Shown: piece after piece, positions 54,063 to 62,487 of the stretch
Position numbering within the stretch: the first letter of the stretch is position 1
Layout: each line of letters opens with the position of its first letter
Assembly (NCBI RefSeq): GCF_030409905.1
Contig: NZ_JAUFQT010000001.1
Coordinates: 952,001 to 1,016,000 of the forward strand
Origin: Echinicola jeungdonensis
Lineage (GTDB): Bacteria; Bacteroidota; Bacteroidia; Cytophagales; Cyclobacteriaceae
Reading direction: 5' to 3'
DNA: 64,000 nt
The notes under the pieces: generated by a model
Databases searched by the model: none
The model's input: the letters and a program-made list of their open reading frames with translations, nothing else
Told to the model about the DNA's origin: nothing
Translations under genes and position numbers: made by a program

Positions 54063-55037
54063 ATGAATAGAAGACCAAGAAGAAATCGGAAATCTGCGGT
54101 TATCCGCAGTATGGTGGAAGAAACCAACTTATCCGTCAAAGACCTTATTTTCCCGCTTTTCCTGATAGAAGGAAGCAACCAAAAAGTTGAGGTAAGCTCC
54201 ATGCCTGGGATTTACAGATATTCCCTTGACCTAATGCTGAAGGAAATCGAATCCTGCATTCGATTAGGAATTAAAGCATTTGATATATTTCCAGCCTACC
54301 CTGAAAGTAAAAAGGATAAATTCGCAACAGAAAGCTATAACCCTGAAACTTTTTATTTAAAAGCTATTCAAAAGATCAAAAGCACTTTTCCTGATATTTG
54401 TGTGATGACAGATGTCGCCATGGACCCCTACAGCTCGGATGGCCATGATGGCTTGGTGGAAGATGGTGAAATATTAAATGATGAAACCCTGGAGATCCTG
54501 GGAAAGATGGCTATGGCCCAGGCGCAAGCCGGGGCTGATATAATAGGACCGTCGGACATGATGGACGGCAGGGTTGGGTTTATTAGAAACATTCTGGACC
54601 AAAACAACTATAAGGAGGTTTCCATAATGTCCTACACTGCCAAATACGCAAGCGCATTTTACAACCCATTCAGGGATGCCCTTGATTCTGCCCCAAAAGC
54701 AGGAGATAAAAAAACCTACCAAATGGATCCTGCCAACCTGCAAGAAGCCCTGCTGGAAGCAGACCTGGATGAAAAGGAAGGAGCAGACTTCTTAATGGTA
54801 AAACCTGCTATGTCTTATTTAGACGTAATCAGAACCTTGAAAGAAAACACTTACCTCCCCATAGCAGCCTATAATGTCAGCGGGGAATACTCTATGATCA
54901 AAGCTGCTCAGCAAAAAGGATGGCTTGACGGGGAAAAAGTTATGGCTGAATCCCTGCTCAGCATGAAAAGGGCTGGAGCAAACATCATCCTGACCTATTT
55001 TGCAAAAGAATTCGCCTTACTTCAGCAAAAACAATAA
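54063..55037 (+). CDS. hemB: Delta-aminolevulinic acid dehydratase (porphobilinogen synthase)
   Basis: Start taken at the ATG at 54063 (MNRRPRRNRKS), giving 324 residues like E. coli HemB; the frame also opens at a TTG 12 codons earlier. It condenses two 5-aminolevulinate molecules into porphobilinogen for haem synthesis. Seen: the zinc/metal region with DVAMDPYSSDGHDGLVE, where the Cys of zinc-type enzymes is replaced by Asp/Ala (so probably Mg-dependent), the first Schiff-base lysine in SYTAKYASAFYNPFRD and the second in MVKPAMSYLD. Lone gene. Confidence 0.94.
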   Translation: MNRRPRRNRKSAVIRSMVEETNLSVKDLIFPLFLIEGSNQKVEVSSMPGIYRYSLDLMLKEIESCIRLGIKAFDIFPAYPESKKDKFATESYNPETFYLKAIQKIKSTFPDICVMTDVAMDPYSSDGHDGLVEDGEILNDETLEILGKMAMAQAQAGADIIGPSDMMDGRVGFIRNILDQNNYKEVSIMSYTAKYASAFYNPFRDALDSAPKAGDKKTYQMDPANLQEALLEADLDEKEGADFLMVKPAMSYLDVIRTLKENTYLPIAAYNVSGEYSMIKAAQQKGWLDGEKVMAESLLSMKRAGANIILTYFAKEFALLQQKQ

Positions 55038-55056
55038 AGATTCCACTATTGTTTAG

Positions 55057-55087
55057 AAAACCTGCCCCAAAAAGGCAGGTTTTTTTA
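55057..55087 (+). terminator. Terminator of hemB
   Basis: AAAACCTGCC / GGCAGGTTTTTT. Confidence 0.9.
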
Positions 55088-55581
55088 TATCCTCTATGGT
55101 TCTCAAGTTCTGTACATCGGAAAAATTTCCGATGTCCCAACCTAGGAAACTCCCCTCTTACGGTTCCTCCTTGGTATTTCTAAAAACTCACCCTCTTGCT
55201 ATTGGATTTTTCAATCTTCACACAAAAAATCCCAAGATTAGCTTATTTTATTCCCCTGCCTTTCCGGAAACATTCCATATAGTCACGATAAACAGCACCA
55301 CACTCCTCCCCCAACACTTGCGGGAAAAAGTAGAATCACTCCAAATTTCGGGAATTAATTAGGCCCCTTTCATACCTCCAATCATTACACCATCCCCTCC
55401 CAACCCCAAAACCAAACCTTGGTTTAAAATCACACCATTTTTTTATATTTTTCCATAAAAACAAAATTTTAAGGTGTATTTTTAAACAGCCTAATTTAAG
55501 ACCTCAAACCATTTAAAATTTTACATATCAAAAAAAAACACCAGACATTTGAAAATTTTTTACAACTTTTTCACCAATCAC

Positions 55582-55637
55582 AAAAAACCCCTTAAAATTA
55601 AAAATTTTCAACAATTTTAAATTTTAAGGGGTTTTTT
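55582..55637. terminator. Long symmetrical AT-rich hairpin upstream of amt paralogue 2
   Basis: AAAAAACCCCTTAAAATT pairs with AAATTTTAAGGGGTTTTTT; it would work as a terminator in both directions, yet no gene ends here. It could be a leader attenuator of amt or the end of an unseen RNA. Confidence 0.55.
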
Positions 55638-55661
55638 CAACCCTATTTTTATCGTTTTAAT

Positions 55662-55678
55662 GTTTTTATCGTAAAAAC
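55662..55678. promoter_or_regulatory. GTTTTTATCGTAAAAAC palindrome upstream of amt paralogue 2
   Basis: Near-perfect 17-bp palindrome 104 bp before the amt start. A similar one (GTTTTTACGTAAAAC) occurs at 58451-58465 before the GPxxKN gene. Confidence 0.4.
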
Positions 55679-55781
55679 CTGTTTGTTTTTTTAGATAAAA
55701 AATATTTACCTTTAGATCATTAAATTCAAAGCTAGCCCATAAATTATTTCGAAAAATAAGTCTACCTAAACATCTAAATGT

Positions 55782-57092
55782 ATGAACTGGAGTTTACATG
55801 AATTAGCAAAAGTAAGTACTGATGTCCTCGCACAGGGCGCAGATTTGTCAACAGACATTACTCAAAACTTACTAACAACAAACAATGTGTGGATGATGCT
55901 ATCCACTGCCTTAGTATTCATCATGCACCTTGGGTTTGCAGGTGTTGAAGCCGGGTTTGGCCAGGCCAAGAACACGGTGAACATACTTTTTAAAAATACG
56001 GTAACACCTATTATAGGAATTGTATCCTATGCTATATGCGGATTTTTTCTAATGTACCCAGGATTTGACGTACCTGGATGGTTTGGTTTCGACGGAGCAG
56101 GATGGAGCATGTTCTGGTTTGCACCCGAAAATGCAGATGTATCCGCAGGGTATGCTGGAGCAGGTTACACCTACTGGACAGACTTCCTTTTCCAGGCCAT
56201 GTTTGCAGCAACTGCTGCTACTATTGTGTCTGGTGCCATTGCTGAACGGGTTAAACTGGGTGCTTACCTCGCCTTTACAGTAATATATGTAGGTATTATT
56301 TACCCCTTGATCGGAAGCTGGAAATGGGGCGGCGGTGTCCTTGACGATTGGGGATTCTATGATTTTGCTGGATCCACCTTAGTACACTCTGTAGGTGGTT
56401 GGGGTGCCCTTGCAGGAGTAATCCTAGTTGGCCCCCGTATTGGTAAATATGTCAATGGAAAAACTGTGGACAAACCCGGAGCCAGTGTACCTTTAGCAGT
56501 AATCGGTGTATTCCTGCTTTGGTTAGGTTGGTTTGGATTTAATGGAGGTTCCGTGCTTTCAGCAGATCCAGCGCTAGTATCCTTTGTACTAGTAACCACA
56601 TCTTTGGCAGCTAGTGCTGGTGGTCTTGGCGGATTCCTTGCCGGATATATTGCCTTCAAGCGTCTTGACTTGGGTATGGTACTGAACGGCGTACTGGCCG
56701 GATTGGTAGGTATCACAGCAGGCGCGGATGTCATCAACCCAGGCCCAGCCCTATTTGTTGGCTTTGTAGCTGGACTTTTGGTGGTTGGATCAGCAGTTTT
56801 ATTGGATAAATTAAAACTTGATGACGTAGTTGGTGCGGTATCAGTACACCTTACCTGCGGTGTTTGGGGAACTTTAGCCGTAGGAATTTTCTCCACTAAC
56901 CCTGAGCACTCCTTTTTCACCCAATTGACCGGTGTATTGATCTGTGGAGTTACAGCTTTCGGCGCTGCATTGATCATTTTCTACCTTTTGAAAGTAACTA
57001 TAGGTATCCGGGTTTCCGAAGAACACGAAAGAACTGGATTGGATTCCCACGAACATGGTATCAGAGGTTACACTATCGTTTACGACGAATAA
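55782..57092 (+). CDS. amt: Ammonium transporter, paralogue 2
   Basis: A 436-residue Amt-family protein with eleven helices: NNVWMMLSTALVFIMHLGFA, VEAGFGQAKNTVN, ISGAIAERVK-type VSGAIAERVKLGAY, FAGSTLVHSVGGWGALAG. The second pore histidine is present in VSVHLTCGVWG, but where AmtB has the first one (VAHMVWGGG) this protein reads IGSWKWGGG, with Ser in that place. It is diverged from paralogue 1 and forms a unit with the porin gene 125 bp downstream. Transport of ammonium is expected; a changed mechanism or sensor role is possible. Confidence 0.9.
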   Translation: MNWSLHELAKVSTDVLAQGADLSTDITQNLLTTNNVWMMLSTALVFIMHLGFAGVEAGFGQAKNTVNILFKNTVTPIIGIVSYAICGFFLMYPGFDVPGWFGFDGAGWSMFWFAPENADVSAGYAGAGYTYWTDFLFQAMFAATAATIVSGAIAERVKLGAYLAFTVIYVGIIYPLIGSWKWGGGVLDDWGFYDFAGSTLVHSVGGWGALAGVILVGPRIGKYVNGKTVDKPGASVPLAVIGVFLLWLGWFGFNGGSVLSADPALVSFVLVTTSLAASAGGLGGFLAGYIAFKRLDLGMVLNGVLAGLVGITAGADVINPGPALFVGFVAGLLVVGSAVLLDKLKLDDVVGAVSVHLTCGVWGTLAVGIFSTNPEHSFFTQLTGVLICGVTAFGAALIIFYLLKVTIGIRVSEEHERTGLDSHEHGIRGYTIVYDE

Positions 57093-57217
57093 TCGAATTA
57101 CTACCACAACATTTCAAAATAATTTCCCCCTGCTCAATTCCCCACAACCAAAAATAAGGGATTGGGCAGAGGGAATACCCTAGCTAATATTTATAATCAA
57201 CCAATAATTTCAAGAGT

Positions 57218-58378
57218 ATGAAAAAGGTTCAACTGCTAATTGTTCTATTAATGATGTCTACTTTCACCTTTGTAAACGCCCAAGAGGAATCAGGGTCGAG
57301 AGTGACAATTTCAGGTTCTGTTGATGCTTATTTCAGAGCCAACTTCAATGCACCTAACAAAGGCGATTTTGCACAAGCACCCGCCACTTCTTTTGCTAAC
57401 AACCCAGGATTTTCTCTGGGCATGGCCAATATTATTGCAGGTTACGAAGGAGAAAAAGTAGGCTTTGTTGCTGACCTGGTATTTGGCCCTAGAGGCGAAG
57501 ACGCAGTGTTTGCTTCTCCTTATTATTCTGAAGGAAGAGGTAGTTCTCAAATCGTCAATCAATTGTATATGTACTGGAATGTAAGTGACATCGTCACCTT
57601 AACATTTGGTAACTTCAACACCTACTTGGGTTACGAGGTTATTTCTCCAGCTGCAAACTTTAACTATTCCACTTCCTACATGTTCTCTTATGGGCCATTC
57701 TCCCATACTGGAATAAAAGCCGATTTTGCACTTTCTGACAACTGGTCATTTATGGCTTCAGTAATGAACCCCACTGACCTTACCGAATTCAATCCCTTTG
57801 GTACCTATACCTACGGAGCTCAATTGGGTTACACAACCGATGCGGGTGGTACCTGGTTAAACTTCCTCTATGGAGATCAGGACGGAAAACTTGACGAGGA
57901 TTTTCCTTTATCTGCGGGAGAGATGTCTTCCGGAAACACTTTCCAAGTGGATTTAACAACCGGATTTGACGTTTCTGAATCCGTTTACCTTGGCTTAAAC
58001 GCCACTTATAACACCACTTCTACGGGTGAAGAATATGATGGGTCATCTATTGTTGACCTTGATGGAGAGGATGCTGGATTTTACGGAGTCGCTGGCTATG
58101 TTCAAACTGCTGCTTCCGATAATTTCTCTTTAGGACTTAGAGGAGAATATTTCAGTGTATTCAATGGCGGATTGGAAGGCGTAGTTGGTATTGATGGAGA
58201 AGGAGACGGAAATGTTTTTGCTGTAACCCTTTCCGGAAATGCGAAAGTAGCCAAAAACCTAACTCTTATTCCTGAAGTAAGGTTAGACTCAATGTCAGAG
58301 GAATTCTTTCTGGACAATGGTTTAGATAACACTAAAAGCTTATCGTCCTTCTTACTAGCAGCCGTATTTGCTTTCTAA
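57218..58378 (+). CDS. Outer-membrane beta-barrel porin paired with amt
   Basis: A 386-residue protein with a signal peptide (residues 1-21, FVNAQE) and alternating beta-strands ending in Phe (SSFLLAAVFAF), as expected for an outer-membrane barrel. Many Gly/Asn/aromatic repeats and acidic loops are seen; the fold looks like the porins that stand next to amt genes in Bacteroidota. It probably lets ammonium or nitrogen compounds cross the outer membrane. It shares direction with amt, with no terminator in the gap. Confidence 0.75.
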   Translation: MKKVQLLIVLLMMSTFTFVNAQEESGSRVTISGSVDAYFRANFNAPNKGDFAQAPATSFANNPGFSLGMANIIAGYEGEKVGFVADLVFGPRGEDAVFASPYYSEGRGSSQIVNQLYMYWNVSDIVTLTFGNFNTYLGYEVISPAANFNYSTSYMFSYGPFSHTGIKADFALSDNWSFMASVMNPTDLTEFNPFGTYTYGAQLGYTTDAGGTWLNFLYGDQDGKLDEDFPLSAGEMSSGNTFQVDLTTGFDVSESVYLGLNATYNTTSTGEEYDGSSIVDLDGEDAGFYGVAGYVQTAASDNFSLGLRGEYFSVFNGGLEGVVGIDGEGDGNVFAVTLSGNAKVAKNLTLIPEVRLDSMSEEFFLDNGLDNTKSLSSFLLAAVFAF

Positions 58379-58410
58379 TTTTTCCACTAACAATCTGAAT
58401 TTTTCCATAA

Positions 58411-58447
58411 ACCACGGACTTTGAAAAAAGCCGTGGTTTTATTTTTT
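58411..58447 (+). terminator. Terminator of the porin gene
   Basis: ACCACGG / CCGTGGT stem followed by TTTATTTTTT. Confidence 0.85.
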
Positions 58448-58450
58448 CCT

Positions 58451-58465
58451 GTTTTTACGTAAAAC
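58451..58465. promoter_or_regulatory. GTTTTTACGTAAAAC palindrome upstream of the first GPxxKN gene
   Basis: Contains the perfect palindrome GTTTTACGTAAAAC-like core; related TTTTTACGTAC and TTTTACGTACGG follow at 58494-58516. Resembles the site before amt paralogue 2. Confidence 0.35.
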
Positions 58466-58663
58466 ACTTAGACAAACCCTATAATTACTTATTTTTTTAC
58501 GTACTTTTACGTACGGAATAATATTTTAATTTTTCAACATTTATAATATTTTATGTATTTATTTAACTTTTTATATTTTTTTTATATTATTTTTTAGACT
58601 TTACTAATAATATATTACAATTAATTAATCTTTTTAATACATAATTTGATTATTTTTTTCTTC

Positions 58664-58671
58664 TATATTTG
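58664..58671 (+). promoter_or_regulatory. -7 element of the first GPxxKN gene
   Basis: TATATTTG matches TAnnTTTG 38 bp before the ATG; the nearest TTTG upstream is only 15 bp away, so the -33 box is uncertain. Confidence 0.4.
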
Positions 58672-58709
58672 CAAGCTAATCACTTAATTCACTAACACTT
58701 ACAAAAATT

Positions 58710-59009
58710 ATGATCGGATTAACTTTACTGTTAACTGTAAGCTTAAACACGAACGACCCCTTAGACAACATCGAAAAAGAACCTCCCCAGCTAATGGGTC
58801 CAAAAGCAAAAAATTATAGTCATAAGAATGACTTTACCCACAAAAAGGCTGTTTGGATAAACCTAAGGGAACCAAGCCTAAAAGGACCTTGCTTTAAAAA
58901 CCAGAAAAATCACCCCATAAGCCTTAAAAAGGAGGAGGTGAACACTAAGGTTTCATCTGGTAACCGACTTACTGGTCCTGAGGCAAAAAACAGAAAGCCC
59001 TGGGACTGA
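58710..59009 (+). CDS. Small protein with three GPxxKN repeats, paralogue A
   Basis: A 99-residue protein of no family I recognise. A short hydrophobic N-terminus (MIGLTLLLTVSL) may be a weak signal peptide. Three repeats follow with the cores GPKAKN at residues 30-35, GPCFKN at 59-64 and GPEAKN at 89-94, the last followed by RKPWD at the C-terminus. The rest is rich in Lys and Asn. The paralogue at 59575 has the same three cores at residues 30, 59 and 90, so the architecture is conserved although the spacers are not; this is strong evidence that it is a real gene. It lies in very AT-rich DNA downstream of amt and porin. Confidence 0.75.
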   Translation: MIGLTLLLTVSLNTNDPLDNIEKEPPQLMGPKAKNYSHKNDFTHKKAVWINLREPSLKGPCFKNQKNHPISLKKEEVNTKVSSGNRLTGPEAKNRKPWD

Positions 59010-59574
59010 TCAAAAATCATCTTACATAGTTGCCATACATATTTTAAAGGGAAGCGGTTTTAATTACTGCCTCCTTTTTTTGTATAATGTGAATTGTTTT
59101 AGAATAAATGTTATTGCTTCTTCTCAATTGGGAATATATTTTCTAAATGAAAAATGGAAAAACCTTAAACTCCCACTTTCCCTCAAATTTGTAAAAATTT
59201 ACAACAGACCATGATTTTTGCCAAAAAACTATTGATTCGATCAAAATTCTTTTGGATTCACCACTTTTTTCTCTGAAAATCAACTTTTTTTCATCATTTT
59301 CCATTGGTTCAAAAAACAACCATGAATTTGAACCCTTGCATCAAACCAAATTTTCAAGGGATGGAAATTACTCCTGATCTCTTATTTTTTCCAAGCAAAG
59401 AATAAAAACAAGTCTCTTAAAAAACCAATTTTCAAACACATTTACTTTTATAAGCAACATATAATTTTACTTTTTTAAAAAAAACTTTTAATAAAACCTG
59501 TTTTTAATGTAACCTTTACCCTCAAAAATTCGATATTTGAAGTGTAATCTCTTAAAGACTAAAACAAAATAATT
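59010..59574. other. AT-rich gap between the two GPxxKN genes
   Basis: No gene seen. The first part has a weak hairpin with a T-run (59046-59081) that may end paralogue A; the rest is a long AT-rich leader or promoter region for paralogue B, with TTTTT and AAAAA tracts. Confidence 0.4.
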
Positions 59575-59883
59575 ATGGTAAAAATTGCTGTAATGGTGGC
59601 TGCTGGCTTTTTTGGAATGGAAACATTTGAAGCCAAGGGGCAAGAATATCATGAACTAAAAGGACCAAAAGCTAAAAACTATAAACCTTGGAAAGAAAAA
59701 GCCAGAAAAAGCACATTGGTTATCAACACAGGAGAACAAACTAAAAATGGTCCCTCTTTCAAAAATGAAAAAGCTTGGGAGAAAAGTGGAGTCAAAAAAG
59801 ACACTATTAGCACAGACCTTCATTTAGTGTCCAGGCTAAAAGGACCAAAAGCTAAAAATCAAAATCCTTGGCAAGGGGATTAA
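59575..59883 (+). CDS. Small protein with three GPxxKN repeats, paralogue B
   Basis: A 102-residue paralogue of the protein at 58710. The N-terminus MVKIAVMVAAGFFGMETFEA could be a signal peptide cleaved near AKG-Q. Repeat cores: GPKAKNYKPW (30-39), GPSFKNEKAW (59-68), GPKAKNQNPW (90-99). Outer repeats are GP-x-AKN, the middle one GP-x-FKN, in both proteins. Strongly basic, no Cys, no enzymatic motif. Possible roles (envelope-associated basic protein, peptide precursor, nucleic-acid or polysaccharide binder) are speculation; no modification or export genes are adjacent. Confidence 0.8.
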   Translation: MVKIAVMVAAGFFGMETFEAKGQEYHELKGPKAKNYKPWKEKARKSTLVINTGEQTKNGPSFKNEKAWEKSGVKKDTISTDLHLVSRLKGPKAKNQNPWQGD

Positions 59884-59907
59884 GATATAAAAATCACATA
59901 CGTTAAT

Positions 59908-59940
59908 AAAAAAAGGCTATCGTTTGATAGCCTTTTTTTA
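59908..59940. terminator. Bidirectional terminator between GPxxKN paralogue B and the RluA gene
   Basis: AAAAAGGCTAT / ATAGCCTTTTTTT, perfect stem, flanked by A and T runs. Confidence 0.88.
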
Positions 59941-60675
59941 TTAACCACTAAATGTATTATCAATATGCTGATCTTTAGCTTTTACTTTTTCAAATTCCAA
60001 AAACTGCTCCCAAAATGGCTCTTCCGGTAAACCTGCACGGAGATATAGTTTTTCTTTTTTAACAGGGTGGACAAAAACCAAATGAAAAGCATGAAGGCTA
60101 ATACTGGCATCTTCATTGGGTTTACTAAAGCCATATTTAATATCACCACGGATCGGACAGCCCATAGAAGCCAACTGCACGCGGATTTGATGAGGTCTTC
60201 CTGTCACAGGCCTTACCTCCACTAGCCAGTGGTCATTGAGTTTACCCATTCTTTTGTAGTTCAGTTCAGCCCTTTTTGCCCCGGGGACTTCCCTATCAAA
60301 AGCTTCTGTCACATTTCTTTTCTCATCCTTTACCAACCAATGGTTCAATTTACCCACTGGTTCAGGTGGTCTTTTCTTTACAATGGCCCAATACACCTTA
60401 TGAATTTCTCTTTTTTTGAAAAGCTTCATCATCCGCTCCAAACTCTTTGAAGTCCGGGCAAAGATCACTAATCCACTAACAGGCCTATCCAAACGGTGAA
60501 CAGGATGTAAAAACACAGCCCCAGGTTTATTGTATTTTTCAGCTATATACTCTTTACAATAATCTGTAAGCGTTTTATCTCCTGTCTGGTCACCTTGTAC
60601 CAATATCCCGGCAGTCTTATTGACCACCAGGAGGTGGTTATCTTCATATACTACGGTAAAGGGAGGCTTTTTCAT
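59941..60675 (-). CDS. RluA-family RNA pseudouridine synthase
   Basis: A 244-residue synthase with the catalytic motif HRLDRPVSGLVIFART (about residues 60-75, catalytic Asp in HRLDR), VRPVTGRPHQIRVQLA and the family's C-terminal ISLHAFHLVF. It converts uridine to pseudouridine in rRNA or tRNA. There is no S4 domain, so it is of the short RluA/RluC-like or TruC-like type; the exact site is not readable. Probably transcribed alone or with prfC upstream (105-bp gap). Confidence 0.88.
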   Translation of the reverse strand: MKKPPFTVVYEDNHLLVVNKTAGILVQGDQTGDKTLTDYCKEYIAEKYNKPGAVFLHPVHRLDRPVSGLVIFARTSKSLERMMKLFKKREIHKVYWAIVKKRPPEPVGKLNHWLVKDEKRNVTEAFDREVPGAKRAELNYKRMGKLNDHWLVEVRPVTGRPHQIRVQLASMGCPIRGDIKYGFSKPNEDASISLHAFHLVFVHPVKKEKLYLRAGLPEEPFWEQFLEFEKVKAKDQHIDNTFSG

Positions 60676-60779
60676 AATCGGCTTTTATTTAAAGAGAACA
60701 AGATGAGATTGGGTGAATTTAATGATTCCCGGATCATTCAGGAAGTTTCCCAATGCTTGGACACCTTATCAGTTTTTTG

Positions 60780-62360
60780 TTAAAATTCTGAGGTAAAATG
60801 GAAGTCAATATCCGGATAGTTGTCCTGAACCATTTGCAACCAGGCTTTTGACTCCGCCATAAACACTAATTTCCCCTCCTTGTCTTTGGCAATATGCCGG
60901 TTTTTTGACCGGACAAATTCATCCAATTGTTTTTTATCAGTACTACTGATCCAACACGCCTTATACAGGTTTAAGGGGGAAAACTCCACGGTGGCATTGT
61001 ATTCATTTTTTAATCGGAACTGGATTACCTCAAACTGCAACTGTCCCACAGTCCCCACAACTTTTCTGGAACCTATATCAAAAGTAAATAACTGGGCCAC
61101 CCCCTCTTCCATCAACTGTTTCAAGCCTTTATCCAACTGTTTGGTCTTCATAGCATCCTTGTTGATCACTTCACGGAATATTTCCGGTGAAAAACTTGGG
61201 ATGCCTTTAAAATTCAGTTTTTCGCCCTCTGTAATTGAATCTCCGATTTTTAAATTCCCGGTATCATATAAACCTACAATATCGCCTGGAAAAGCCTCGT
61301 CAATTATTTCTTTATCCTGCGCCATAAAGGAAGTAACATTGGAAAAACGCAAAGGTTTGGTCCCTCTAACATGTTTATATGGCTTATTTCTTTCAAATTT
61401 CCCGGAACAAATCCTTAAAAAGGCGATGCGGTTCCTGTGGTTGGGGTCCATATTGGCATGGATTTTAAAAACAAAGCCACTGAATTTATCTTCCTCAGGA
61501 TCTACCTCCCTTTCCTCAGTTGTTCTTGCTTTTGGAGCTGGAGCAATATCAATAAAAGTATCCAACATTTCCTTTACCCCGAAATTATTGACCGCTGATC
61601 CAAAAAATACGGGAGCAACCTTTCCGGAAAGATAATCCTCTTTATTTAATTCTGGATAAACACCTTCTATAAGCTCAACATCTTCCCTAAGCTGATCTGC
61701 ATTAGTCCTGCCTACAAGATCCTCCAGTTTTTGTTCCGAAAGATCTTCAATAGCAATATGCTCATCAGATAATTTCCTTTGGGAGGGGGTAAATAAATTA
61801 AGGGACTTTTCATAGAGATTGTAAACCCCCTTAAAGGTTTTCCCCATGGATATAGGCCAAGACAAAGGCCTGACCTGAATATTCAGCTTTTCCTCCACCT
61901 CATCCAAAAGTTCATAAGGGTCACGACCTTCCCGGTCAAGCTTGTTGATGAAACAAATAACCGGAGTATTCCGCATCCTACAAACCTCCATCAGCTTTTC
62001 TGTCTGAACTTCCACCCCCTTCACGCAATCAATAACCATAATTACAGAGTCCACAGCAGTCAGGGTCCTATAGGTATCTTCGGCAAAATCCTGGTGACCA
62101 GGGGTATCCAAAAGGTTGATTTTTACATCCCGGTATTCAAACCCCATCACAGAAGTTGCCACAGAAATCCCCCGTTGCTTTTCTATTTCCATCCAATCGG
62201 ATTTGGCATGGGTGTCGATCTTATTGGATTTCACTGCCCCTGCCGTCTTAATGGCCCCTCCAAAAAGCAATAACTTTTCAGTAAGAGTAGTCTTACCGGC
62301 ATCGGGGTGGGAGATAATACCGAAGGTTCTTCTTTTTTGTATTTCTTTGCTCAAATTCAT
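60780..62360 (-). CDS. prfC: Peptide chain release factor 3
   Basis: Start taken at the ATG at 62360 ([14 protein letters not shown]), giving 526 residues as in typical RF3; the frame opens ten codons earlier. Translation GTPase with [16 protein letters not shown] (G1), [12 protein letters not shown] (G2), [16 protein letters not shown] (G3), [10 protein letters not shown] (G4). It recycles RF1/RF2 from the ribosome after termination, using GTP. The DxxR-type tail of elongation factors is absent, which separates RF3 from EF-G. Confidence 0.95.
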   Translation of the reverse strand: MNLSKEIQKRRTFGIISHPDAGKTTLTEKLLLFGGAIKTAGAVKSNKIDTHAKSDWMEIEKQRGISVATSVMGFEYRDVKINLLDTPGHQDFAEDTYRTLTAVDSVIMVIDCVKGVEVQTEKLMEVCRMRNTPVICFINKLDREGRDPYELLDEVEEKLNIQVRPLSWPISMGKTFKGVYNLYEKSLNLFTPSQRKLSDEHIAIEDLSEQKLEDLVGRTNADQLREDVELIEGVYPELNKEDYLSGKVAPVFFGSAVNNFGVKEMLDTFIDIAPAPKARTTEEREVDPEEDKFSGFVFKIHANMDPNHRNRIAFLRICSGKFERNKPYKHVRGTKPLRFSNVTSFMAQDKEIIDEAFPGDIVGLYDTGNLKIGDSITEGEKLNFKGIPSFSPEIFREVINKDAMKTKQLDKGLKQLMEEGVAQLFTFDIGSRKVVGTVGQLQFEVIQFRLKNEYNATVEFSPLNLYKACWISSTDKKQLDEFVRSKNRHIAKDKEGKLVFMAESKAWLQMVQDNYPDIDFHFTSEF

Positions 62361-62487
62361 GGCTCTGGAGATGCTAAATTCAAGCTGCAAAGGTAGCTTT
62401 TTATATCGAAAGTTCTAAGGACTATAAAATCAATCCCCTGACCAGTTGAAGTTCTACCTTGAATTAGAAAGGCAAGTCGAAAATCAT

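Larger units (their letters stand above)
55088..55781. other. AT-rich gap upstream of the second amt gene
   Basis: No gene that I can support. It includes a long symmetrical hairpin (55582-55637) and the palindrome GTTTTTATCGTAAAAAC (55662-55678). The frame at 55096-55362 has no family resemblance or coding-like composition. Confidence 0.45.

Noticed and set aside
55096..55362. 88-codon open frame after hemB
   Set aside because: Starts inside or next to the terminator, composition is not protein-like, nothing recognisable.
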